Shown in pieces: positions 43,108 through 51,028 of a stretch of DNA of 64,000 bases; position 1 is the first letter of the stretch, and every line of letters begins with the position of its first letter. The position numbers and the translations under genes were made by a program. The stretch is from assembly GCA_964627805.1 (NCBI GenBank), contig CAZVLA010000047.1:1-64000 (forward strand). Reading direction: 5' to 3'. Below the pieces are notes generated by a model that had not been told where the DNA came from, did no database searches, and was given only the letters and a program-made list of their open reading frames with translations. This DNA comes from CAZAMI01 sp964627805 (GTDB lineage: Archaea > Thermoproteota > Thermoprotei_A > Sulfolobales > NBVN01).

Positions 43108-43929
43108 TTGGGTAAGCTTAAGCTCTCCGCCGTGCACGCTATAGCACCCGGTATTAAGTTTGATGTAGTTATCCACGGACCCCTAACTAACGTACTTAAG
43201 TTAGCTAGTCGTTACGGTTACGAAGGTATTGAGTATAACATATCGAATCCCTTTGAGGTCGATGTTAAGGAGTTACTTGAGGTAACTAGGGAGTCTGGAC
43301 TAGAGGTATCAGCATTATCAACTGGTCTCTCATACTTACGTTACGGGTATAGCTTATCAAGCCCTAAGGATGAGGTTAGGAGTAAGGCTCTTGAGTTCTT
43401 TAGAAAGTACGTAGATATATCAGTTGAACTTGAGTGTAGGAAGGTAGTTGTTGGGTTAGCTAGGGGTAAGTGCGGTGATGAAGTGGGTATTGACTGTGGA
43501 TTAGCTAGGAAGTTACTTAGGGAGTCACTTGAGGTACTCAACGACTACGCTAGGGAGCGTGGAGCTATTATAGTCTTCGAGCCTCTGAATAGGTATGAGA
43601 CTAAGTTAATTAATAGGGTTAGTGAGGCTATTGAGCTGATTAAAGGCTTAAAGAATGTTAAGTTACTACTTGATACCTTCCACACAACACTTGAGGAGAG
43701 GAGCCCCTATGAAGCTATCATGGAAGCTGGTGAGTTAATAGGGCATGTACACGTAGCTGATACTAACAGATTAGCTCCTGGCTTAGGCATGCTTGATTGG
43801 GAGAAAGTAATATTCAGACTATTGAGAGTTGGTTACTCCGGATTCTTAAGTGTTGAGGCTAGAGCAGAACCCAATTACGAGGAGCTACTTAAGGTATCAG
43901 CAAGTACGTTAAAACCACTACTTATTTAA
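43108..43929 (+). CDS. iolO: Sugar epimerase, IolO-like (5-keto-L-gluconate to D-tagaturonate)
   Basis: 273 residues, AP-endonuclease-type TIM barrel. Motifs match T. maritima TM0416 (IolO): SALSTGLSYLRYGYSLSSPKDEVR, VFEPLNRYETKLIN (metal Glu158), LLLDTFHTTLEE (Asp189, His192), GHVHVADTNRLAPGLG (His) and FLSVEA (Glu250). IolO epimerises 5-dehydro-L-gluconate to D-tagaturonate. All four metal ligands are kept and the length is normal. The start TTG at 43108 is seven bases after GGTG. The gene lies 43 bases after the IolN-like gene. Confidence 0.85.
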   Translation: MGKLKLSAVHAIAPGIKFDVVIHGPLTNVLKLASRYGYEGIEYNISNPFEVDVKELLEVTRESGLEVSALSTGLSYLRYGYSLSSPKDEVRSKALEFFRKYVDISVELECRKVVVGLARGKCGDEVGIDCGLARKLLRESLEVLNDYARERGAIIVFEPLNRYETKLINRVSEAIELIKGLKNVKLLLDTFHTTLEERSPYEAIMEAGELIGHVHVADTNRLAPGLGMLDWEKVIFRLLRVGYSGFLSVEARAEPNYEELLKVSASTLKPLLI

Positions 43930-43989
43930 GCATAGCCTTAAGGGCAAGCAATTTTACTCTCTCCTCCATACGATTCAGTGGTGAATACA

Positions 43990-44922
43990 ATGCTTTACGT
44001 AGGTACGGTTAAGAAGGGTATTGAGGTAGTATCTAAGCTACCTTATAAGGTAGGTATAGTTACGTTCATGGTATTCCCTGAATTCCTAAAGACTGATGAG
44101 GGGTTTACTGAGAAGGTTAAGGTCCTTGCTGAGGACCCATTCTTCGATCTACTCGAGATAGGGCCTATCGGTGATAGTGAGTGGAGTAAGTTCTCTGAAT
44201 TACTTAAGTCGCTAGGTAGGGAGGTTGAGGTAGCTGTAGGTCTCCAGCCCGAGGTACTTGTTAGGAAGTATAACCCTAACGCACTCAATGAGGAGGAGAG
44301 GAGGAAGGCTGAGGAGGTACTAGTTAAGGATACGGAGGTAGCTGGTAGGAGAGGTATTAAGTCAGTAGCGCTATGCTCAGGACCTAACGTTGAGGGGCCT
44401 GAACGTGAGAAGGCTAAGGAAGCACTCATTAAGACGCTAAGCGCTATGGCCTCTAAGGCGTCGGAGTACGGTGCTAGGATACTCGTCGAGACTTTCGATT
44501 ATTCATGGGATAAGAAGAGGTTATTAGGACCTATAGACTTCTCAGCTAAGGTCATTGAGGAGGTTAGGTCGTTAGGTCATAAGAACATATACTTAATGTG
44601 GGACTTAAGCCACGCACCAATGCTTAATGAGAAACCAGCGGATCTTAAGCCCTACGCTGACTTACTAGGGCATATACATATAGGGTGTACTAAGAAGCTA
44701 GATGATAAGTTAGTTGATTGGCACCCAGGATTCTACAGACCCGGAGCTATTAATAATGAGAGGGATGTCGCTGAATTACTTGCCGTACTGCATGACATTA
44801 AGTACTCAGGAGCTATTAGCTTCGAGGTCAAGCCTGAGGAGGGTCAACTACCTTTAGAGGTAGTATTCACAGCTAAGGCAGTACTCCTTAGGGCCTACCA
44901 GATATTCCTTGAGGGTCTCTAA
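43990..44922 (+). CDS. Sugar phosphate isomerase/epimerase family TIM-barrel protein
   Basis: About 310 residues. VALCSGPNVEGPEREKAKEAL, ILVETFDYSWDKKR (metal Glu), YLMWDLSHAPMLNEKP (Asp and His), HIHIGCTK (His) and AISFEVKP (Glu) are the ordered metal ligands of the xylose isomerase-like/AP endonuclease 2 barrel. It is distinct from the IolO-like neighbour and has no counterpart that I recall in the T. maritima inositol locus. It may act on an inosose or keto-acid intermediate. The start is set at ATG 43990, seven bases after GGTG; GTG 43978 and 43981 lie in or before that site. A T5 run follows at 44931-44935. Confidence 0.78.
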   Translation: MLYVGTVKKGIEVVSKLPYKVGIVTFMVFPEFLKTDEGFTEKVKVLAEDPFFDLLEIGPIGDSEWSKFSELLKSLGREVEVAVGLQPEVLVRKYNPNALNEEERRKAEEVLVKDTEVAGRRGIKSVALCSGPNVEGPEREKAKEALIKTLSAMASKASEYGARILVETFDYSWDKKRLLGPIDFSAKVIEEVRSLGHKNIYLMWDLSHAPMLNEKPADLKPYADLLGHIHIGCTKKLDDKLVDWHPGFYRPGAINNERDVAELLAVLHDIKYSGAISFEVKPEEGQLPLEVVFTAKAVLLRAYQIFLEGL

Positions 44923-44930
44923 CGGGTCTC

Positions 44931-44935
44931 TTTTT
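44931..44935 (+). terminator. T-run after the second epimerase gene
   Basis: CTTTTTAAC begins nine bases after the stop at 44922; a candidate transcription pause or termination site within the cluster. Confidence 0.35.
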
Positions 44936-44993
44936 AACTTAACAACATAACTCCTTATTTTAGGTACTTACGTCTAATACAATGGTGTAGTAA

Positions 44994-46454
44994 TTGCCTA
45001 GGAAGTACTTGAGGGGTATACCTCACCCAGCTATGGGTATTAGGTTACCAGATATTGTCGTACCACCCATACTTAAGGCTTTTAAATTAAGGGACGTTGC
45101 CGGTACGTTAATGCTTTCGTACCATAGGGAAACAGCACCTACTGACGTTATTGAGTCTGGTAAGTACGTATTCCTAGGTCATACAGGGACCTCCATCCGT
45201 GAATACGTTAGTAAGGCTAGTAAGTACGCTGATGGCTACGGCGTAATTATTGAGGTTGAAGCTGACCACGTATCACTCATGTCATCACCTGAGAGAGCCA
45301 TTAAGAGAATAACTGGTGGTGGGTTTGAGTATGGGTTAAGTGATGAGGAAATTAAATCATCACTTAACTACATTGAGAGGGAGTTTAAGGAGGTTGCTGA
45401 AGTAGGTGGTGTTGACTTCGTAACTATAGATACTTGCGAATTAATTGACTTAGGTATTGACGGGTTAAGTAAGGAGGAAATCATGAGTAGGTATGAGAGC
45501 GAAATTGATGAAGGTACTAGGAGGGAGCTTGAGAGGAGGTATGTAGGGAGGAGGTTTAAGTTCTTCCTATCTAACGGTGAGTTACTCGAGATTAAGTTCA
45601 GTATTGAGGATGTAGCTAGGCTATCACTTAAGTTCCTTAAGAGCATTGAGTATGTACCTAAAGTCGTTGATGTTATTAGGAAGTACTTAAGTGGTAGGGA
45701 GTTCGGTATTGAGGTAGCTCTTGATGAGGTACCTCAAGTAACTAAGCCTAAGGAGATGCTGTTCTACTTAAGTGAGTTAAGTAGGTTAGGCATTGATATC
45801 GACTTCGTAGCACCTAACGTAGGGTTTAAGAAGCGTGAGGACTTCATAGGTGACTTAAGTAGTCTTAAGGGGACTATAGATGAGTTAAACGCTATTGCTA
45901 AGTCATTCGGTGCTCTAATATCATTCCACTCAGGTAGTGGTGCACACCCATACAGTGATAAGGGTGTAGGGACGTGGTACGCAATACGTGAAGTTACTGG
46001 TGGAGCCATTAAGTATAAGGTATCTGGCGTCTACATACAGCTCCTACTTGAGGTTATGAGTAGGTTCCCGAACGGTAGTGAGGTACGTAAGCTGTACGAG
46101 GAGATATTCGATGCTGTACTCAATGAAGTTAGGAGGTACGTTAGAGGGAAGGTCGGTCTATACTCACCGCACTTAGAGGAAATGCTTAGGGATTACGAAG
46201 TAACCGTATCTAAGGACCCAAGTAGGGCTAGGGACCCAAGAGCTAACTTCTTCAGGCATTACTTCTTCCTCTTCCAAGCACTCATGGACTCAAGAGGTGT
46301 TAGGTACTTAAGGGAGAAGCTACTTGACCTATACAGCAGGTCCGAGGACTTAAGGAGAGAGTATGAACGTGAAGCTACTGAACTTACGTTAAGGATAATC
46401 GATAAGTTAGGTTTCCAAGGCAACTACGTTAGGTATAGGGTACTCACTACTTAG
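44994..46454 (+). CDS. uxaE: Tagaturonate epimerase (UxaE-like, D-tagaturonate to D-fructuronate)
   Basis: 486 residues, matching the length and late motifs of the tagaturonate/fructuronate epimerase family (T. maritima TM0440, UxaE). DFVAPNVGFKKREDFIGDLSSLKG is followed by GALISFHSGSGAHPYSDKG, in which the His-Ser-Gly-Ser core is the family signature; the usual DK after GS reads GA here. VTIDTCELIDLG and ADHVSLMSSPERAI are earlier conserved blocks. It would take the tagaturonate made by the IolO-like enzyme on to fructuronate, the entry to hexuronate catabolism. In T. maritima uxaE is not in the inositol locus; here it is. The start TTG at 44994 is six bases after GGTG. Confidence 0.8.
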   Translation: MPRKYLRGIPHPAMGIRLPDIVVPPILKAFKLRDVAGTLMLSYHRETAPTDVIESGKYVFLGHTGTSIREYVSKASKYADGYGVIIEVEADHVSLMSSPERAIKRITGGGFEYGLSDEEIKSSLNYIEREFKEVAEVGGVDFVTIDTCELIDLGIDGLSKEEIMSRYESEIDEGTRRELERRYVGRRFKFFLSNGELLEIKFSIEDVARLSLKFLKSIEYVPKVVDVIRKYLSGREFGIEVALDEVPQVTKPKEMLFYLSELSRLGIDIDFVAPNVGFKKREDFIGDLSSLKGTIDELNAIAKSFGALISFHSGSGAHPYSDKGVGTWYAIREVTGGAIKYKVSGVYIQLLLEVMSRFPNGSEVRKLYEEIFDAVLNEVRRYVRGKVGLYSPHLEEMLRDYEVTVSKDPSRARDPRANFFRHYFFLFQALMDSRGVRYLREKLLDLYSRSEDLRREYEREATELTLRIIDKLGFQGNYVRYRVLTT

Positions 46455-46463
46455 CACAACCTA

Positions 46464-46468
46464 TTTTT
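46464..46468 (+). terminator. T-run after the UxaE-like gene
   Basis: CTATTTTTCCC starts about 7 bases after the stop at 46454; a candidate intrinsic terminator or pause. Confidence 0.35.
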
Positions 46469-46502
46469 CCCTCGCTAATCACCATTAACTCGGTGGTATT
46501 CT

Positions 46503-47513
46503 TTGCGTAAGGTAGGTGTTGGTGTAGTTGGGTTAGGACGTATTGGTAGGTTACACGCTGAGATCTTAAGGTTTAAGGTTGAGGGTGCTGAATTAGTAGC
46601 TGTTAGTGACGTCGTTGAGGACGTAGCTAAGGCGGTATCTAGTAGGTTAGGAGTTAAGTACTACTTAAGCTATGACGAGCTACTTAGGGATCCATCGGTT
46701 GAGGCAGTAGTAATAGCTACACCAACCTTCCTACATAAGGACATGATAATTAAGGCAGCTGAGGCAGGTAAGCACGTGTTCGTTGAGAAGCCCCTAACCG
46801 TAACTTCTAAGGAGGCTAAGGAAGTAATAGATGCTACTAGAAAGGCTGGTGTTAAGCTTCAAGTAGGGTATAATAGGAGGTTTGACTACGCATTTAGGAG
46901 GGCTAAGAAAGCCATTGATGAGGGTAAGTTAGGTAAGTTAATAGCTTTCCTAAGTATAGCTAGGGACCCCGGAGCACCTCCGGGTTGGGCTGCAGACCCT
47001 AAGAAGAGTGGCGGTATCTTTCTAGACATGCTCTCCCATGACTTCGACATGGCTAGGTGGTTAATGAGTTCTGAAGTTACTGAAGTCTACGTTGTGGGCG
47101 GTAACTACATCCACGAGGAGATTAGGGAGAAGGGTGATTTAGACGTAGTAACCATTAACTTCAGATTCAGTAATGGAGCTCAAGGAATGATTCATGGAAC
47201 TAGGAAGTTCCCCTACGGCTATGAATTGAGAACTGAGGTATACGGGACTGAAGGTGTAGTTTATGTTGGTGATAATAAGGATAATATGTACTCAATAGGT
47301 ATTAAGGAAGGACTTATATACCACGGAGCACCATGGTTTGAGAGGAGGTTCTATGATGCTTATGTAGAGGAGCTCAGGCACTTCATAGAGGTAATTACTG
47401 AGGATAAGGAGCCTCTAGTATCAGGTATTGACGGCCTTAGAGCAACTCAAATAGCTGAGGCTTGTTGGAAATCATTCAAGAAGGGTAAGCCAGCTAAGGT
47501 CGAATTAACGTAG
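46503..47513 (+). CDS. iolG: Gfo/Idh/MocA dehydrogenase, probable myo-inositol 2-dehydrogenase
   Basis: 336 residues. KVGVGVVGLGRIGRLHAEIL is the NAD(P)-binding Rossmann start, VEKPLTVTSKEA contains the conserved Lys of the E-K-P motif, and GGIFLDMLSHDFDMARWL holds the catalytic Asp and His. The rest is the mixed beta-sheet Gfo/Idh C-terminal domain. IolG oxidises myo-inositol to scyllo-inosose. The family has many substrates, so the assignment rests on the IolM, IolN and IolO-like neighbours. The start TTG at 46503 is seven bases after GGTG. A T6 run (47516-47521) follows and the next gene has its own promoter. Confidence 0.85.
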   Translation: MRKVGVGVVGLGRIGRLHAEILRFKVEGAELVAVSDVVEDVAKAVSSRLGVKYYLSYDELLRDPSVEAVVIATPTFLHKDMIIKAAEAGKHVFVEKPLTVTSKEAKEVIDATRKAGVKLQVGYNRRFDYAFRRAKKAIDEGKLGKLIAFLSIARDPGAPPGWAADPKKSGGIFLDMLSHDFDMARWLMSSEVTEVYVVGGNYIHEEIREKGDLDVVTINFRFSNGAQGMIHGTRKFPYGYELRTEVYGTEGVVYVGDNKDNMYSIGIKEGLIYHGAPWFERRFYDAYVEELRHFIEVITEDKEPLVSGIDGLRATQIAEACWKSFKKGKPAKVELT

Positions 47514-47846
47514 AATTTTTTATGCTGTATTTGTACCTAGGTAATACTTAACTAGTTATACGTAGTAGTGCATAAATTAGTCACGTATCTACATTAACTA
47601 GCTTCGTTAGCAACCGGTATCTACTCTAATCACTACTTAAATCATTTTTACATAGTTATGTAGTATTAGGCATCCATCCCTACCGTAAACTTCTTATTAA
47701 TTATCCTTTATATAATATCACTATTACGTATTAATACACACTTATAGTTTTTGTTGATTATAGCTTAATATATTTTATAAGAGATATCTCTTCCTAACTG
47801 AAAAAGTTATTAATCTCCCCCTCAAAAACACTCTTGAGGGTTACTT
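47514..47846 (+). promoter_or_regulatory. Long intergenic region with promoter and palindrome of the inositol importer
   Basis: 333 bases without a gene. Near its right end is a TATA element (AATATATTTTATAA, about 47767-47780). The perfect 14-base palindrome AAGAGATATCTCTT (47779-47792) abuts it downstream. Further on, CCCTCAA (47819-47825) and TTGAGGG (47834-47840) form a perfect seven-base-pair stem whose right arm contains the ribosome-binding GAGGG. The left 230 bases are AT-rich with nothing that I recognise. Confidence 0.6.
47516..47521 (+). terminator. T6 run ending the first inositol transcription unit
   Basis: Six T residues start three bases after the stop at 47513. A 333-base gap with a new promoter follows, so this is the likeliest end of the first transcript. 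Confidence 0.5.
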
Positions 47847-48986
47847 ATGGGGTACTACCGAACACGTAGAGGCTTATCCCAAGCTGCTTGGGCCGGCATA
47901 GCCATCATACTACTAATTATAGGCGTAGTTGCTGGGTACTTCGCAGGCGTTAGTACCGCTAAACCTAAAGTAACTACCACTACCGTAACTAGTACCGTAA
48001 CAAAGACCGTTAGTGGCGGAGCTACTACAGTAACCGTAACAGCCACTAAGACCGTAACAGCTGCTGGAGCACCCTCAAAGCCTGAGTACACCTTCTACTT
48101 CATCTCGCACGGAGGCCCAGCAGATCCTTGGTGGGCACCCGTAATTAAGGGTGCTAAGTTAGCTGGTAAGTTACTAGGTGTGAAGGTAATTTATGAAGGA
48201 CCTACTAAGTACTCAGTTAAGTGGTTAGTAGATACCTTAGAAAGTGCCGCTGCAGCCCATCCTGACGGAATAATAATCACAATAACTAACTATAAGGCAT
48301 TAGATCAACCTTTAAGAAAGGTAATAGCTTCAGGGATACCCGTAATCGCTGTTAACGTTTATGACCCAAGACCGCCGGATCAAAGGATACCCTACATGGC
48401 TTACGTAGGTCAGGATGAGTATCAGGCCGGTTATAAGTTAGCTGAGTACACGCTGAAGTGGTTTAAGAAGCACTTCGGTAGGTACCCGAAGGGTGCTGTG
48501 ATAGGTATTCATGAGGTAGGTCATATAGGTCTAGAGCTTAGGGCTAAGGGTATTCAAGACGCGTTTAAGAAGGCCGGACTCACACCACCGCCTAAGCTAG
48601 ACATAACGACTGACATCACTAAGGCTTACAACATACTTAAGTCATACCTACAGGCACACCCAGATACTGAGGTAATATTCACTCTAGGACCTCTAGGCGC
48701 TCACCCAGCTATGAAGTTAATTAAGGACCTTAAGCTACAGGGTAAGGTATGGGTATCTACTGTAGACTTAGACGACCAGATACTGAAGGGTATTCAGGAT
48801 GGTATAGTGATAGCTGCTGTTAGTCAGCAGCCCTTCGCTCAGGGCTTCCTACCCGTGGTCTTCATGTATCTCTACGTAAAGTACGGTATTAAGCCTCCAG
48901 AGCACGTACCAACAGGACCTACAATCATCGATAAGAGTATGTTAAGCCTAGTTAAGAAGCAGATCGAGACAACAGGTGGTGCCTAA
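47847..48986 (+). CDS. CUT2-type substrate-binding protein, probable inositol binder
   Basis: 379 residues. An N-terminal membrane segment (WAGIAIILLIIGVVAGYFAGV, about 15-36) and a Thr/Val stalk (TTTTVTSTVTKTV, TVTVTATKTVT) precede a periplasmic-binding-protein type I domain: YFISHGGPADPWWAPVIKGAK, HPDGIIITITNYKALDQPL, GIPVIAVNV and GAVIGIHEVGHIGLELRAKGI. This is the fold of ribose, galactose and inositol-binding proteins. The downstream permease and ATPase and the flanking catabolic genes make myo-inositol the likeliest ligand. The start ATG at 47847 follows GAGGG by six bases. Confidence 0.85.
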   Translation: MGYYRTRRGLSQAAWAGIAIILLIIGVVAGYFAGVSTAKPKVTTTTVTSTVTKTVSGGATTVTVTATKTVTAAGAPSKPEYTFYFISHGGPADPWWAPVIKGAKLAGKLLGVKVIYEGPTKYSVKWLVDTLESAAAAHPDGIIITITNYKALDQPLRKVIASGIPVIAVNVYDPRPPDQRIPYMAYVGQDEYQAGYKLAEYTLKWFKKHFGRYPKGAVIGIHEVGHIGLELRAKGIQDAFKKAGLTPPPKLDITTDITKAYNILKSYLQAHPDTEVIFTLGPLGAHPAMKLIKDLKLQGKVWVSTVDLDDQILKGIQDGIVIAAVSQQPFAQGFLPVVFMYLYVKYGIKPPEHVPTGPTIIDKSMLSLVKKQIETTGGA

Positions 48987-49093
48987 GGTACTCACGCCAT
49001 TACTCAAAAACCACATTCTTTTTACCTTCAGTACCCTCTCCCTAACGTAATACATACTTAGCTATACGTCAATTTAAGTAAAGGTGATGCGTA

Positions 49094-50068
49094 GTGGGTA
49101 GTAGCGGTGAGGAGGAGTATAGGCGGGGGATTTCCAGGATCTTAAGGTATAGGGAGATAGGTGTTATCATATCAATCATAGGTATGGGTGTAGTCTTTAG
49201 TGTACTAAACCCTAAGTTCCTAACGCCTTCGGCATTCGCTAGTATGGTTTCATTAGCTGCTGAGTTAGGTGTTGTTACTATAGGTGTTGCCTTCCTAATG
49301 ATTGCTGGTGAGTTCGACTTATCAGTAGGTTCAGTCTACGCAGTTACTTCAATGCTTGCTGCTTGGTTAGTTAATGACGGTGTCCCATTCCCAATAGCTT
49401 TCATAGCAGCCTTAGGATTAGCTGCACTTATTGGCTACGCTAACGCTATGATAACTATAAAGGGTAGGATACCCTCCTTCATAACTACATTAGGTATGAT
49501 GTGGTTCCTAAGAGGTGTACTACTAGCTATTACTAAGGGGTTCCCAGTGTCACTGACTCATGTACCTCCATCACTAGCCGCTATAGCTGCCCCTATAGTA
49601 GGTGATTTCAGAATTTCTGGTTTGTGGTTCCTAATACTCATAGCTGTGTTCCAGTACCTACTCATGTGGACAGCATACGGTAACTGGGTTCAGGCTGTTG
49701 GTGGTGCACCAGCTACTGCTAGGGCATTAGGTATTGACGTAGCTAGGGTTAAGACCATAAACTTCATGCTTAGCTCAGTACTAGCTGCTTTCTCAGGTAT
49801 GATAGCGCTCTCTAGATTCAATATAGTTGAGCCCGTAGCTGGTCAAGGACTTGAGTTAGAGGCTATAGCCTCTGCAGTAATAGGTGGTTGTGCGTTAACT
49901 GGTGGCTTAGGTACGATAATAGGTGCTGCTCTAGGTGCTTTCTTAGTTGGTGAGATTAGGGTTGGGTTGATACTTGCTGGAGCACCTGCTTACTGGTACA
50001 TAGGCTTCATAGGTATACTGTTAATAGTTGCTGGAGTAATTAATTTACGGCTAGCTAGGAGGGAGTAA
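49094..50068 (+). CDS. CUT2-type ABC permease (RbsC/InoF-like)
   Basis: 324 residues with eight to ten hydrophobic segments. IAGEFDLSVGSVYAVTSMLAA is the early diagnostic motif of RbsC-type permeases (G-x-x-D-L-S-V-G), and AIASAVIGGCALTGGLGTIIGAALGAFLVG the second. GGAPATARALGIDVARVKTINF is the coupling loop. The start GTG at 49094 is seven bases after GGTG. It works with the binding protein 107 bases upstream and the ATPase three bases downstream. Confidence 0.9.
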   Translation: MGSSGEEEYRRGISRILRYREIGVIISIIGMGVVFSVLNPKFLTPSAFASMVSLAAELGVVTIGVAFLMIAGEFDLSVGSVYAVTSMLAAWLVNDGVPFPIAFIAALGLAALIGYANAMITIKGRIPSFITTLGMMWFLRGVLLAITKGFPVSLTHVPPSLAAIAAPIVGDFRISGLWFLILIAVFQYLLMWTAYGNWVQAVGGAPATARALGIDVARVKTINFMLSSVLAAFSGMIALSRFNIVEPVAGQGLELEAIASAVIGGCALTGGLGTIIGAALGAFLVGEIRVGLILAGAPAYWYIGFIGILLIVAGVINLRLARRE

Positions 50069-50071
50069 TTA

Positions 50072-50851
50072 ATGGGTAGGGGGGAGCCCCTGTTAAAGCT
50101 TGTCGGTATTGTTAAGAGATTCGGAGCCATAGTTGCCCTCAATCACGTCGACTTCCACGTAGATTACAACGAAGTGGTCGGGTTAGTGGGTGATAACGGC
50201 GCTGGTAAGTCGACCTTAGCTAAGATAATAGTAGGTTATCACCAACCTGATGAGGGTAAGATATACTTTGAAGGTAGGGAGGTTAGGTTTAAGTCACCAG
50301 CTGATGCTAGGAGGGCAGGTATTGAGATTGTGTATCAGGATATGGCTTTAGTTCCTTACATGAGTATATATAGGAACTTATTTCTAAATAGAGAGATAGT
50401 TAAGAAGATAGGTCCCTTCAGAATACTGGATAAGAAGAAGATGAAGGAATTATCACTTAAGTTACTCACTGAGATAGGTATTAAGAAGCATGACCCGGAT
50501 AAGACCATAGGTAAGTTATCAGGTGGTGAGAGGCAATCAATAGCTATTGCTAGGGCAGTTCACTTCGGAGCTAAGTTAGTAATTCTTGATGAGCCTACAT
50601 CAGCACTATCCATTAGGGAGAGTGAGAAGGTTCTTGAGTACGTACTTGAACTTAAGAGAAAAGGCGTTAGCTCAGTAATAATATCGCATAACATATATCA
50701 CGTATACTCAGTATCGGATAGGATCGTAGTACTTGATAGGGGGCATAAGGTACTTGACATACCTAAGGAGCTAGCTACGCCAGAGGAGATAATCGACGTT
50801 ATCGCACATAGGAAATCACCTGAGGAGATTCAAAGAAGAGTTTCTAAGTAA
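50072..50851 (+). CDS. CUT2-type single-domain ABC ATPase
   Basis: 259 residues with one nucleotide-binding domain, in contrast to the fused double domain usual for RbsA. Walker A is GDNGAGKST, the signature LSGGERQS, Walker B LVILDEPTSALS and the switch IISHNIYHV. It probably dimerises on the permease dimer, as in FrcA-type importers. It starts three bases after the permease stop, so translation is coupled. An AT-rich gap of about 180 bases separates it from the IolM-like gene. Confidence 0.9.
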   Translation: MGRGEPLLKLVGIVKRFGAIVALNHVDFHVDYNEVVGLVGDNGAGKSTLAKIIVGYHQPDEGKIYFEGREVRFKSPADARRAGIEIVYQDMALVPYMSIYRNLFLNREIVKKIGPFRILDKKKMKELSLKLLTEIGIKKHDPDKTIGKLSGGERQSIAIARAVHFGAKLVILDEPTSALSIRESEKVLEYVLELKRKGVSSVIISHNIYHVYSVSDRIVVLDRGHKVLDIPKELATPEEIIDVIAHRKSPEEIQRRVSK

Positions 50852-51028
50852 TTTGTATTAAAATTTTTGATTTAAAGTAAAATCACTTAAAGAATTCCTT
50901 AAACACAAATTATTAGTATAACGGAATACTTTGGTAATAAAAATTGTAGAAATCTTAATGATTAAGCCTAGTTAGTTAAGGGGAAAGGAATAAAAATACT
51001 TGCATCGAGGGTATATCGGGTAGTAAAA

